From contig ML679961.1 in assembly GCA_007922225.1 (NCBI GenBank), positions 6,059,702 to 6,123,701 of the forward strand: a stretch of 64,000 nt of DNA, in the 5' to 3' direction. Positions 12,201-24,630 of the stretch are shown here, piece after piece. The DNA is from Emydura subglobosa (taxonomy: Eukaryota > Chordata > Testudines > Chelidae). Both the position numbers and the translations under genes were made by a program. How positions within the stretch are numbered: the first letter of the stretch is position 1; the number at the start of each line of letters is the position of its first letter. A model generated the notes under the pieces. That model was given only the letters and a program-made list of their open reading frames with translations. It made no database searches and was not told where the DNA came from.

Positions 12201-14400
12201 TGGAAAAAATCCTCCTTTAAAAAAAATGTTTCTCTGACCTTGATCTCTTCCCCTGACACATCAGTGGCATTTTCTTTATTTTCGAGAGTTCTTATCTCAT
12301 CCCAGTGTATCCTATCCATATGGTAGTATCATCATATCGGCTGTGTGTTGCTTTCTGAGATTGGCTAAGCCATTGTTACATCCCAACCCGGACAACTTAC
12401 CATGGAGAATGACAAGGCCTTGAAACATTGTTGCCAATAAAGTGCACACAAAACCTCGGTTTTTAAGAGGAATACAAGCAAATTTACAGTGCCTGTTTAG
12501 AATGTTACGTGTCCTCAGCTCAATCGCTAACAGAGGGAAGACACCCGACCCAAGGAACAGGAAGAAGTGCCAATGCTGACAAAAAGGGCAAGGCCTGTGG
12601 ATGGCAAAAATGCAGATGATCAAAATAGCGATAGAACAATTCTTGGCACGGAGTTCCCGCTCATGGAGCAAGCTTTCCCTGTTACTAGGACAGTAGGGGA
12701 AAGTCTTAAACTTCTGACCTCTCCATTACATCAATCACCGATGGAAGATAAAGAAATGTTTACCTGTTTTTTTTCCCCCACTCTGGCATTTTCATCTTGG
12801 CCTTCTCTCTATACTTGAGTCCCGCCCATGAAGGATTGTGATGATCAGCACTACTCGGTTTTAATTCTGCCATGAATGTCACTCATTTACTCCAGGGCAC
12901 TGGTCACACAAAGGCTAAACACTGGTACCTACAACTATAGGAAGCCTTGGCTTGTAGGTGCATTTAAGAGAGAACAGAAGTGCATGTGTGATCCATCTAA
13001 GAGAAGCAGCACAACACTAGATGTGCATTGCCAATATGCGCTTCTAGAAAAAAAAACCAAAACAACCCCCTCTCCCCCATGTGTAGCACATGGGCATGAA
13101 GACTCTGTTCTCAGAGGATATTAACCCTAGCCTCACCAGAACTCGGTTCCCAATTTGGGAATAAAGCAGCATATTCTGCCTTGGGGCAGGGGAAATAGCA
13201 ATTGTATGCCCACAAGAAGTTAGGGGGCGAAATCCTGGAACCCGGGGAATCTGACAAATTGCCATTGTCCTCAATGGGCCAGGATTTCACCCTTAGTGTG
13301 CACCAAGTTTACTGGCCTTCTCATGTCTTACATCATACCTCTATCTTTTTATGTTAGACTGTGACAACCGCTACCCCATGCCTTCAATCAGCAACCGTAA
13401 ACCCTTTGGAGATTCCTATCATCAAGCTGGTATAAGAATTAAGCTTTTTAATAGGTCTTCTGGTTTTCCTCTGGACTCTTAATATTCCTTCCAGTGTAAC
13501 ACCCTTAATACTTCGTCACCCACACTTTGCCAAAACCCACAAATGACAACTCAGCTGTCTCTCTGGTAAAACAGCCAAGTGCATATCTCCCGAAGGGGGC
13601 AGATAAAGTAAAATTCTATTCTCATTGTACCAAGATAAAACTGGAGTAACTATTGGTGTCAGTGGCGTTACCCTGGATTTACCCCAATATAACTAGAATT
13701 TAGCCCTAAATCTATTTAAGAACCTTGCTATCAACATTTCTGGTGTGTCTAGGAATTCTACACTTTCCTGCTTTTGTTTTGAGGTTTTACAAATAGATCT
13801 GTGTATCTCTGCATGTGTGCAAAATTAATTCATACAGACCTCCTTTCCATTCACTTGAAAGCACTTCTCCAGCATGATAATTAGAAAACAGCTGTGAAGG
13901 ATTTGTGGCGGTGACATAGACGGATGTGGGTGATGAATTTTGGTTCCACTCTCTAGTTTTGGGCTTAACTGGGTGTCTTTTTCTAGTTATCATGCTTAAA
14001 CCCTCCCCTGCAGCAATGCATTGCCTGCCTCTTTTGGCATGCTCATCCCAACACACTTATAAAAGAACAGCAAGCAGAGACATGGGGATTATGGCAGGAG
14101 TAACAGCACCCCTATAGTTAAGGTGTGCAAAAGCTCTTCCATTCTATAGCCTTGTTTTAAGTCACTCACAGCTTTCCATTTTCAGGTTGCAAAACCTTCC
14201 TTTTTGGAAAAAAATCCTTTCCACCATAAGAAAGGCACTCACAGCCCCTTCCACCCAATAAATATCTTTAAAAAAATTAAAGTGGAAATGAATAAAAACT
14301 AAATGCAGCAGCAAAAATCCTATGCAAATAGAAATTTTTCTCCCAAATAGAGACAATGACAGAAGCCATGAAATCTGCTGGGGGCTTGATAGTTATCCCT
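12201..14400. other. Mostly unique sequence with small hairpin repeats
   Basis: No gene was recognised. It contains the small palindromic element at 13,229-13,288 and a related fragment at about 13,630-13,712. The open frames (largest 119 codons, minus strand) overlap others and show no family features. Confidence 0.4.
13229..13288. repeat. 60-bp palindromic element
   Basis: It begins GAAATCCTGG and ends with the perfect reverse complement CCAGGATTTC, with 'tcctcaatgggcc' inside. Its layout resembles the element at 4,481-4,576, so both may be relics of one short MITE-like family. Confidence 0.45.
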
Positions 14401-14404
14401 AGCT

Positions 14405-14508
14405 CTTACGTGGCATTTTTCATCAGTAAATACAAAAAGGTGGTCAATATCATTATCCCCATTTTACAGATGGGAAAACTTAGGCAAAATAAGCAGTCAG
14501 AGGATAAG
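14405..14508 (-). mobile_element. MIR/CORE-SINE fragment
   Basis: 'attatccccattttacagat' followed by 'gggaaaacttaggc' is the reverse complement of the strongly conserved MIR core 'cagtttcc.catctgtaaaa'. The fragment ends just before the next CR1. Confidence 0.7.
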
Positions 14509-14514
14509 AGGGAA

Positions 14515-15635
14515 GGTCCTTTCATGGATTGGTAACTGGTTAAGAAATCGGGAAACAAAGGGTAGGAATAAATGGCCAGTTTTCACAGTGGAGAAGTAAT
14601 TAGCAGGGTTCTCTCAGGATCTGTACCTGGACCTGTGCTGTTCAATATAATCATCAATGAGCTGGAGAAAGGGGTAAACAGCGAAGTGGCACAGTTTACA
14701 GACAATACAAAATTACTCAAGATAGTTAAGTCCAAAGCAGCCAGCAAAGAGTTACAAAGGGATCTCTCAAGTCTGGGTGACTGGCCAAAAAAATGAAATT
14801 CAGATTGAATTCAGTGTTAAATGCAAAATAATGCACATTGGAAAACAAATCCAACTATACAGACAAGATGATGGGGTCTAAGTTAGCTGTTACCACTCAA
14901 GAAAGATTTTGGAATCATTGTGGATAGTTCTCTGAAAACATCCACGCAATGTGCAGCGGTCAAAAAACTAACCGAATGTTAGAACCATTAGGAAAGGGAT
15001 AGATGGTACAACAGAAAATATTATATTGCCTCTATAAATCCATGGTACGCCCACATCTTGAATACTGCGTGCAGATCTGGTCGCCCCATCTCAAAAAAGT
15101 TATTGGAATTGGAAAAGGTACAGAAAAGGGCAACAAAAATTACATGTATGGAAAATCTTTCATATGACGAGATTAATAAGGCTGGGACTTTTCAGCTTGG
15201 GAAAGAGATGACTAAGGGGGGATATGATAGAGGTCTATAAAATCATGACTGGTGTGGAGAGATAAAATAAGGAAGTGTTATTTACTCCTTCTCATAACAC
15301 AAAAAATAGGGGTCACCAAATGAAAGTAATAGGCAGCAGGTTTAAAAAACCACAAAAGGAAGTATTTGCACAATGCACAGTCAACCTGTGGAACCCTTTG
15401 CCAGAGGATGTTGTGAAGACCAAGACTATAACTAGGTAAGTTCATGGAGGATAGGTCCATCGATGTCTATTAGCCGGATGGCAGGAATGGCTGTTTGCCA
15501 GAAGCTGGGAATGGGCGATGGGATGGATCACTTGATGACCTGTTCTGTTCAGTCCCTCTGAAGCACATGTCCAAAGACATGATACTGGGCTAAATGGACC
15601 TTTGGTCTGACCCATTATGGCCATGCTGCAGACAC
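14515..15635 (+). mobile_element. CR1 LINE fragment (second subfamily), RT to 3' end
   Basis: The plus strand carries a reverse-transcriptase remnant at 14,572-14,796 with GPVLFNIIINELEKGVN, followed by the palm motif. That motif reads FTDN where CR1 elements normally have FADD, so the catalytic aspartate pair is damaged. The post-RT part follows at 15,058-15,240 (KLLELEKVQKRATKI). The 3' end reads 'ggacctttggtctgaccca' near 15,596. This is a different CR1 subfamily from the one at 2.2 kb and is dead through several frame breaks. Confidence 0.9.
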
Positions 15636-15825
15636 AATGAGCTCCTGTTTCACATCACTAAAGGAGCAGGTCTGCCAACCAAATGCCAGCAACAGCAGCA
15701 CACGGGAATGCACTGTCAAGATCTTCCAGCACTCACATGATTAATAATCTAACACAAAGCAGAACACACTTTTCCCCTCCCTAGAGGGAGGAAGTGGTAT
15801 CACAAAAACATTTAAGCTAACTTAT
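15636..15825. other. Short spacer
   Basis: This AT-rich stretch lies between the CR1 and the retroviral pol remnant. It may be degraded retroviral sequence, but I see no diagnostic motif. Confidence 0.25.
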
Positions 15826-17290
15826 TAACTTTTACTCAGACCCACCCAGCCCTTAGTTCCTCTTTCCTCTCTCCTTTTTCTCAGAAAGGGGACTCGAACT
15901 TTTAACTGTGCTTTGAGTACCCACATGGGGCTCAGCAAATTCATCAGCCCTGGTTTGCTTCGGGCATGCAGAGGTGAGATGCATGACTGTTGATCTTGCC
16001 AGCGGGTATGTGTTTTACTGGAGAGTGGGCAGTTTTCAGTAACACCAGGGACAACCCTGCCAGATATTCCTGATGCTGCGTAGCCCAAACCCTTTCCACA
16101 GGGAGTAAATCCCCTCTCGACTTCACTTAAAGTTTTAGAGGCATAAGCCACAGGCCAGAGCCCTGCTCCTGCCTTCCTTTCCCCCCCGCCCCTTCCTGTA
16201 ATTGCCAGCTGTAGCATAAACACCACTTCACCCTGTTCCCTCCTTCAACAACTCATGCAGCGGGGCTGCCAGCTCTGAAGATTCCTCTATAAAATCTCAG
16301 CCCCACTCTGTTGGTCAGGGAATCGCCCCGTGTGTCCTAAAATCACTCCAAAATAATTGACTTTTTGGCAGCACAAGTGACCTTTCTTTGGGCTCACCTT
16401 CAACCCAGCTTCCTGTAACGCTCCGTCCATACCTCCAGATTCTCTTCCCTGGTCTGAGTGGAAGCCAGGAGGTCACCCACATAAGCAATCACACCGTCTT
16501 TCAGGCATCCCATCCCACATCTTGACTACACGGACATGACAGTTAGGGGCACTGTTCCATCCCATGCTTCCCTTGAAAGGAAGAAGAGGATTTGTAATAA
16601 CTGTCTGGATGTAAAGGGATAGGAAAGAAAGCATTGGCCAGATTCAAAACTGAAATCCACTGTAAGAGGGGCCCAGTGGAGACCATCACCGCCCAATACT
16701 TCACCACCATCAGTGGGGGGGGTCACCCAATTAAAGGGGCAAAAATCAACCACAAGCCTCCTCGGCTCAAAAGCCAATCAATTGTTTCCTTGAAACTTGT
16801 TTTGGCCTCCTTTGGATATCGATACTGTTTACGGGGCGGAGGATTGGGGCCTGTGACTAGGATTTCTGCATCAATTTTATCACATTGTATTTTATTTTTA
16901 GCCCACACCTTCCGGTGTCTCTGCAATTGCTCGGACTTCTGGAGTCCAAGCAGGCTATTCCAGTTCTTCAGATGCATTAAGGGCTGCTATTCGATAGCTT
17001 GCTGAAATCTCTACAGGCTCCAGGGTGTGTCAGGAGGCATTTCCCATAGGAACCTGTTAGCAAAAATCAACCATCTTAATTCTCTCAAGACATCAATTCC
17101 CAGGACTCCTTCTCCTTTCAAATCCATTGAACCAAATTGCCCTTTATTTCTCCTCTTTCCTATCTGACAGAGGATGTTTCTGGAACTACAGTTACAGTGC
17201 TCATTGATTCTTTTCTGCCTAACACAGTATCCCCTTTTTTTAAACATTACACAACTATGTTACCAACACCACAAAACAGTCTTTGTCGCA
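15826..17290 (-). pseudogene. Endogenous retrovirus pol remnant (protease/RT/RNase H)
   Basis: On the minus strand, conceptual pieces line up in pol order. A protease-to-RT junction lies at 17,247-17,011 (GVLGIDVLRELRW). The RT fingers follow at 16,977-16,723 (VTGPNPPPRKQYRYP, ETIDWLLSRGG), then a palm part at 16,777-16,526 and YVGDLLAST near 16,470, where retroviral RTs normally have a YXDD box. The RT end and RNase H start are at 16,226-15,826 (PVAYASKTLSEVERGF, then HSPVKHIPAGKINSH shifted into another frame). There are stops and frame changes throughout, so it encodes no enzyme. The layout resembles gamma-like pol, but a class assignment needs a search. It is an old animal-retrovirus copy fixed in the genome. 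Confidence 0.82.
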
Positions 17291-17621
17291 ACAGTAGATC
17301 CAGGGTGCTGTTCTTCAGCTGGCACCAGCTTTTAGTCTTCCAGAACTCTAGGAAAAGAAGATTTGTCTACCCCCTTTTGGGGAGAAGGGCTGCAGATTAT
17401 TGCTTAAATGCCCCTTCCTTTTTCAAATCTCCTCGCTGATCGCAGGTACAGAGGAATTACCCCCCTATTTTCCTTTGTTTTTGGTCTATAGGCAGGCCAG
17501 GTTTGAAATGTTTTCTATCTTTTAAGGGTTAACCAGTCCCTCAGTATCAGGACTAACTTGTTTCCCCACCTTCCTTTCCTAGAGGGTGGAACTCAACCTT
17601 TTAGTTTCAAATAGTTTGTTT

Positions 17622-18125
17622 GCGGACCATAGATTTTGGTCAAAAGGACCTTCATGATCTAGTCTGACCTCCTGCACAACACAGGTCACAGAATTTCACC
17701 CACCCACTCCTGTAATAGGCCCCTAACCTAAGACATAGTTACTGAAGTCCTCAAATAATGGTTTAAACACTTGAAGGTGCAGAGAATTCATAAGCAAGTG
17801 ACCCCTTGCCTCATGCTGCAGAGGTAGGCGAAAAAACCCCCGGGCCTCTGCCAATTTGCCCGGGGGGGGAGATTCCTTCCCAACCCCAAACCCGGCAATC
17901 AGCTAAACCCTGAGCATGTGGGCAAGACTCACTAGCCAGACACCCAGAAGGAGTTCTCTGTAATACTTCAGAACCCCCCCATCTAACATCCCATTCTAGG
18001 CCATTGGACGTATTTACCACTAGTCGTCAGTTAATTGCCAAATTGGGCTGTCCCATCATACCATCCCCTCCATAAACTTATCAAGCTCAGTCTTGAAGCC
18101 AGCTAGATGGCTGCAGCTCCTGTGT
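17622..18125 (-). mobile_element. CR1 3'-region fragment (third subfamily)
   Basis: 'gatctagtctgacctcctgc', 'acaacacaggtcacagaatt', 'ggcgaaaaaacccccgggcc' and 'cctccataaacttatcaagc' are the reverse complement of a turtle CR1 subfamily with a long 3' region. It lies in the retrovirus-derived block, on the same strand as the pol remnant, and probably entered it afterwards. Confidence 0.82.
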
Positions 18126-19402
18126 GCTACTTTGTCACCAAAAAAAGGATCCAGAATCTCTCCCCATTCTCCTGGATCTGGCTGCCTGTGCCACAGCCAT
18201 AACTTTGGTCTTTAAGAGATATTGACCTTGATCAAGCATGGAAGCACCCAAAAGGGTTAAATGCTAACAAAACCAATTCATCTTAAATCTACAGAACAAT
18301 GTTGGTTTAGTCTTAACCTTCCATAAATCTCACAAACTTTTTTCTTAACATCCCTGGCACTGCTCTAGTTATTTTTCCCCACACAGCTGTACACAAATTA
18401 CATTCCCTTTTATACATTTGGAGGCAGTTACGTTCCAGTGGAAACCCCCTTATGTTCCTTTCGTGATTTTAACCAAAGCATCCATATTCAAATTATTTCA
18501 GTCAGATTGTCTCTGTCTGCAGCAGTTCTTTGCAATGGATTATTTACAGACCATTCCTTTGGGGAAAGGGCCCCTTTTCCTTCAGAAAAACTGCAAAGAA
18601 ACCAAGAATTCTCTTCTTGTAACACTTTTCACAGCTTTCAACTGTGTAATTCCCTCGAGCCTCCGTAGTATTAACGTCTCACTCTTTCCTTCAATTACTT
18701 GCTTACCTCCCAAAATGACATCTCCATCAGCTGAAATATCACCATTCCGTGTATTGTCCCAGCCATCAGAAACCCCGGTGCCTGCACTTACTCCACCCCT
18801 TGCTCCTGCCACAATGCCCCTCTGGGCTCCCAGCATGTTTTTTTTAAACTCATCGGTTGCCTCCAGTGTGCTTGTGTGGGCCTGATCCTGCTGCTTCCCT
18901 CCTAAACTGTTCCTTTCTATGGACACAGGCCTTATCCCACTACCCATTTAGCAAGGCAGGTGAGCTCCTCAACCAGCCCCCACCCCTCCCGGTCCCTTTT
19001 CTTCATTCCCTTTCTCTCAGGTTGCTCCAGGGTTGTCATTCAGCCAAGTAGGTGGTGATCCTTTCTGAAAGGAGGCACAGGTATTCTGCTATTCTTTACT
19101 CTATTAGGCTCCATCAATTGGGTCCAAACAACCTTAGGTTGCCTGTATTCTCAACAACAATTTAGGACTCCTACCCCGCCCCCCTTTTGGTACGCAGGAA
19201 GTAAGGGATCCAACTTTACCCCTCTATGGTCTCCGGAGGGGCACCCATTCCCAATGGACTCAGGGTACAATGGTTCTGCAGCACCTTTCCTAGGGAAAGA
19301 GCCTTATGCAGAAATATCCTTGGTTTGCTACTTTACTTTTCTCAAAACTGCTTTCCAGGCAATTGCAAAGTATCGGTAGCAAGGTTTTTTTTTTTTTTTG
19401 TG

Positions 19403-19434
<32 letters not shown>

Positions 19435-19640
19435 TCAAGCTGTTTCTCAACATCCTTTCCAATTGTTCTCCCTTTCCAGGTGTTCCCTTTCCTTTGGGCA
19501 CAGCTCCTTATTCGAGCAGGCGTTCAGCCTGAGTTCTAGGTCTCAGTAACGGAATTATCCATAAACAAACTCATGAACTGCAACACAGGCACTGGTAGGG
19601 AGCGACCCCACCCCGCAGTTTTTCACCTTCTATTGCAATA
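18126..19640 (-). other. Probable retroviral internal remnant, unassigned
   Basis: This block lies between the pol remnant and a probable LTR on the minus strand, where gag and leader sequence would be expected. The longest minus open frame here (18,582-18,947, 121 codons) has no motif I can assign, and I see no zinc-knuckle pattern. A long T-run interrupts it at 19,385-19,428. The assignment rests on position only. Confidence 0.3.
19385..19428. repeat. Poly-T tract
   Basis: Two T homopolymer runs are separated by GTG. On the minus strand this is an A-rich tract, possibly the relic of a retroposed tail. Its length is likely uncertain in the assembly. Confidence 0.7.
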
Positions 19641-20345
19641 GACAAACTACAGACTGTTTGTACCATCTGTCTCCTTCCTCTCCACCGTTCTCACTGGGGC
19701 CTTCGATTCCGTTACCCGGGACTCTTTCAACCCAAAGCTCTTGGTAACTTTACTCTGTGTGGTGGTCAGTGGAGACACGGCTGTTCGACCGATAGATGGG
19801 CTGGCACAGACAGTACAACACAAGAGTGCTCTCACTTAAAGCGATTCTTTACTTAGTCAAGCACTTACACACATCGACAACAGGTTAGTAAAACACCCCC
19901 ATCCCTCAATAATTACCAAAGTTCGGGATGGCTTTCGAGTGAGACAGCAGCAGCCTTCTCACTGGCCAGTCTTTCAGATGCTGGTGGGGACCACAACCTG
20001 CATCCAGGAAGAAATCCCCCAAGAATCCAAACCTCTTCTTGCCTATTTAGTCTCATTAGTAGACAACAACACACAAAAAAACCATGTTGGGCAGTTTCAA
20101 AAGATTCTCTCAGTGTACTAATTAGCTAGATGTGTTCCTGCAGAATCTGCACATCTTGAGGCCCTGACAAACCTCTCCGAGGGTATGCACAGATAAGCTT
20201 CAGGTCACAGATCCCAGCATGTCCACCAGAGACTTCATGGGAGGGAAAGGGCATGCGGAGTCAGATAGAGGTTAAACAAAAGGCTCTCCTGCCCTCCTGG
20301 CTTAGTCATGCTAAGGCTGCACAGGCCTGTTAAAAAAAGGCCTAC
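19641..20345 (-). mobile_element. Candidate LTR of the retroviral block
   Basis: On the minus strand, 'taagtaaagaatcgc' (around 19,841-19,855) followed by 'gagagcactcttgtgttgta' looks like a polyadenylation signal and the R/U5 part of a retroviral LTR. Its orientation agrees with the pol remnant downstream at 17.3-15.8 kb. The boundaries and primer-binding site are not clear. Confidence 0.35.
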
Positions 20346-20815
20346 CAATTTTGACTGCTGTTAGTGCGAGCACATCACCAGCCACCAGCAGTACCACGAG
20401 GAGAGGGCCGGAGCATCTCCATAGGACTCTTCTTCCGGACCTACGGACTCAACCCACCACCACCACGACGGACGCGGCGGGGGACACACCAACAGACGCG
20501 GCGGGGAACACACCACTTTGTATGGACTTACTTACTCTTTGTTAAACACCCCCAACGTAACCCACATACATAGTAACGTTCCCCCATTCCCATATATCCC
20601 CTTGTATCTCCTAGCGCCCACACCATCACCCCCCATCCAGGATTCCGCAGCTTATCGCTTTGTTGTTCTCCCCTGACTTCCAATCACGCCCCGTGTCCTC
20701 CCATAAACTGCATATTATCCCTGGATGTTTTATAACTTTGCCCCTTTAACTTTATGGGTTACTTGTTTGTTATTTTTTGAAACATTTACTTTAATAAAAA
20801 AGTTTAAATTTGATG
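20346..20815 (+). mobile_element. Possible retroelement 3' end with polyadenylation signal
   Basis: A GC-rich part with a near-perfect tandem pair of 23-24 bp units (20,471-20,517, 'gacgcggcgggg...') passes into an AT-rich part ending 'tttaataaaaaagtttaaat' near 20,790. This looks like a transcript end. I cannot name the family. It meets a minus-strand open frame (20,804-21,001) tail to tail. Confidence 0.3.
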
Positions 20816-22540
20816 GTCATACTTGTTACTATCAGTCACTGTCCCTGGCCTTTCTACTGGTCCATCAAAATCTCCCAGTACACCCTGAGTGACATAAGTT
20901 GTACGCACTGCCGCATACGCTGGTATAAGCCCTTCGTTGCCAGAGACGGGGATTCTCTTTTCAGTTTCAAGCTGTTCCCAGTGGCTTGGATGGCTCCTCA
21001 TTGTTTTTCTCTGGGCTGAAAAACAGCTAGGTTCTTGAAGCCAGTCTCATCCGGTTGGGGAGATTGCTTCCCCCACCCTATCAGCCCCTCCCTGTCTGTT
21101 GTGAGGTGATGCTGAAGTTGCACCACAGTTACACACACACCCTCCCTTCATAACCATAACATCTATACATCTCAAAATGACGACTGAATTCAGTGCATTA
21201 CAAGCTTTCACAAGAGCTTACTCAATAGAGTCATACAGTAAGATAACGGTATGCATTCAGTTGGTTTAACTGCTTATTTTTAGGGGGGGGGGAACCTTCT
21301 GTTTTCCCCTTCGTATCTGGGCCCTGAATGTCACAGCATCCCATTTTTATTTCCTGATCAAGAATAACTCCATAGGCTGGGACCTTCCATAAAGCTAACA
21401 AAAGCAATCTATAGCCCACTTAAAACACCTGAAAGGGTGTTGGAGTCTTTAGTAGGTTTTGTTTTTTTTTTAAACTTTATTTTTATAGCACGTAGACCAG
21501 TCAGAAATCTTTCCACCTTTACTTGGGACCCAAGTAGGTATAGCACCAGCAAGGAACCAAGATTCCAGCATAATTAAAATGCGCATGTATTGCTAGCACC
21601 ATCTGACCTGACAGCTTATCCTAATACAACCCACCACCTGCTCTAACAAAAGCAGAACAATTCATTCTAAATACCAGCACAATCTTTATTTTAGTGCCAA
21701 CAAAGGCTTAACCTGAAATGCAATCAGTGGAAGAACCGCTCCCACTCTAACTCAAAGGTGAAAGTTTGAGGGAAAGAAAGTTCAGCTAGATATACAGAAA
21801 ATCCAAACAATACAAGAACCCAGGGCAGGAACTGTTCAATTAAAGAAAAAAGGTGGTGTGAAACTCAACAGTTTTCAGTTCTCAGAGGGCTAGATGACAT
21901 GCCTTGTTGAGAGCTTTGATAAATTTACCCTTAACAAATCTAATTTGTGAAGTGCTCAGCTATTGTGGTGAGGAGTGTATCTACAGTGCATAGATAGAGA
22001 TTAGCTACAAAACCCACCCCTGGTCCCTTTTATATTGTTTCTGTCTTCAACACTAGACCAAGCTAAAAATCATTCCTAGCAGGTGTGGGAAGAGGACCTG
22101 AACACTTCCATCACAGCCCCAGTAAGTGGATGAAAAGCTTACACATCTCACCCATGTGTACATCTTAGCTTTAACCCCAGAGCTGAGCAGCCATAAATGG
22201 AAATCTCTTGCCAACCCTGACACACGCAATTCTCAGCCGGCCACCTGTTACTTAGCTTTGCATTCAAGTCTAGCATGTTATTAACAACGTGCTTGGTGCC
22301 CACAATCTTTTGACTTCATAGTAGAGGGCTTTGGGGACAGACCACCACAAAGTGGTTTATTTGCAATGCTGCACATACTGTTGCAAAGAGAATTACTTCC
22401 TGATGCACTTCTGAGGAGCTCCTGACAAGAGCAAATGCCCTTGCTAGAATAATCAGAACACGGCCTTGCAGAACCAAACCACATATCTAGGAGAGGGAAA
22501 ACAGCAAGAATTGTGCACCGTCTGAGCACTCACAGTGGAT
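20816..22540. other. Unassigned sequence
   Basis: The minus open frame at 20,804-21,001 (65 codons) has a protein-like composition but no known motif. The remainder is AT-rich with no recognised repeat or gene. Confidence 0.3.
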
Positions 22541-24129
22541 GTATGAGCATCAGAATATTAAATGGATGCAAGGAAACGAGATGAATTCTTTGGACCAAAA
22601 TGTGCCCACAGGGACCAAGTGCTAAGATTTCCCCCTCAGCACAGAACGTTCAACTTGCCTGCAAACAGCACGAGACGCAGTCCAGAAACACGCCCCACTG
22701 CGTCGGGAACCAGGAGGGAAGGGATGGGGGGACTGCAGATGGGAGGCCACCTCCCCAGAGCCCCCTTGTGACCTCAGGGTCACCCTTTAAGGTGTCTCTC
22801 AACTCGGTTTACCTCTCTCTCCACACACGCTTTCCAAGTATAAATAGCCCTCATTTATTCCAGGGGAGCCCCATGCATGTAAACCATAACAAACGTCCCA
22901 CAGCCATAATCCAGAGTTCCCCAGCACAGTCCAAAGAGCACATTCCCCCTGTCGAGTCCCAACAGGGCCATCAACACACCAAGTACAGCTCTGGTGCCAC
23001 TCGCCCCTCCAGCTTCTCCCCCCTATTTCCTTCTCAGGCCTGGTTCTAGCTCTCACCCGGAGACGTCAGCAGGCTCACTTTTCCATCAGACCCAGCCTTC
23101 AGCCCTCCAGCTCAGAGAGCCGGCCGGCCTCTCAGCCTTCAGCCCTCTCCAGCTGCAACTCTTGGGCTGCAAAATGGTTTGGGGGAACCCCCCCACAAAA
23201 AATGCCTGAGTTCTGGACCCTCTCCTCACCCTCTCTGGACTGGGGGACTGGGGACCATCCTTCAACATGGGCACCAAGGGAGCCGTAGCAAGAGGAATCT
23301 CTGGTGGCACTGCTGTCTTGGAGCCAGGCTGCCAGGGATGTAGGGACACCAGGGTCTCTGGGTCAGTGAGCCCTTCAGTATCTGGGGGTAGAAACCCCCT
23401 CTCCTCTGCAGACGATCCTCCCTGGGTTTGCTACAGAAGGTGGTGTTGTGGACCTTTGCATTTAGAAGGGCCCAAGAGGGTGCGTTTCTGTCTAACGTAG
23501 CTCTCAGCTGGGATGGAGTTCCACGTGTTGCCTCAACGCACATGGCTTTTGGCTCGCTGTAGACGGTGCACTGTGAGCGAGCATCTGGTACATGGTTCTC
23601 CCGTGACACACATCACGCCCCGCCTCGCCTCGCCTATTGCCTTCGCTGAGCAACGAACGCCTGCCCAGGCCAGTTTTCCTCTTTTGGGCATATCTTCACT
23701 CGAGGTTAGGAAATGTCAGTGGGGCTTGTTTGATTGGAAATTCAAACCCATTACTGCAACCACCGTTGTTTAAATGGGCTCTTCCAGCTACCTCTTCGGA
23801 CCCCCCTCCCCCAGGGGACAAGTTGCAGTGGTCAGGAGCTGCCCAGGGGGCTAGACTGGGTCCCCAGCATGCAGCTAAGAGCAGCCAAGGACCATCTCAG
23901 GGAGACAATTCCCTCCCTGTTCCCCCTTTCTCCAGGGGCTGGGACTGGCTGTTGGCCTAGTCCACCACCCCTCTCCCATCACTGGCCGGCGTATCAGAGG
24001 GGGCAGAGCCAAGGATCCACCCAGTGCCCCACCACTCCCTGCCCACCTCTGCAGGCAGGGGAAGCAAGCAAGCATACAGCTCCCCTTCCTCCTGCACGCC
24101 CAGCCCCCGGCCAGGTTAGCCCCTGTCAC
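22541..24129. other. GC-rich sequence, probably repeat-derived, no gene
   Basis: Open frames overlap on both strands, as expected from high GC. The block runs directly into the minus-strand LTR at 24.1-24.6 kb and could be its internal or leader sequence. 'cgcctcgcctcgcc' near 23,619 is a short tandem. Confidence 0.35.
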
Positions 24130-24630
24130 TGGGTTACCCTCACCGCTCTTGCAGCTCCTGCTGGTTAGTCTGGGGAATCAGCTCCGCAGGTCCCAGCACC
24201 CCCACACGGCTGTGTTCCACCTGCCGTTACATCTCCACCTTAGGACCCGTGTCTCTCCAAAGCCTGCAGCATCTGCTTCATGACACAACCCTTCGGTCGT
24301 GCCACCATCTGGGCCCCCCCCCCCCCTTCCAGGGGATTCTGCAATCCCAGTCTAGCCTCTTCCTCCAGTGGTCGCTGCAGTCCACTGTCCGGCCCTTACC
24401 CCGGGGCTCTCAGCTGCCACTGCTCTGTCCAAGGTGCTGACCTTCCTCAGTCTGCAGGGCCACCCACCTTCCCTCTCCAAGCTCCTAGCAGTAACTGCCC
24501 CTTTCCATGCTCTGCTGCCTGCCTATATAGGGCCTCCTTGGCCCTGATTGGCTGTGCCTAGTGCAGCCTCCCTTGGGCTTTATTAACCCTTTCCAGGCTA
24601 GCATGGGGCAGCTGCCCCACCACACACCCC
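24130..24630 (-). mobile_element. LTR family A, copy 1 (promoter-bearing)
   Basis: It is collinear with 54,373-54,922. Shared blocks include 'cctgctggtt', 'tcttcatgacaca', 'ggccctgattgg' and 'tattaaccc...aggc'. On the minus strand a CCAAT box (24,547-24,551) lies just upstream of a TATA-like CCTATATAGG (24,522-24,531), the layout of a U3/R promoter. The upstream edge lies near 'ggggcagctgcccca'. No coding sequence is attributable to it. Confidence 0.6.
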
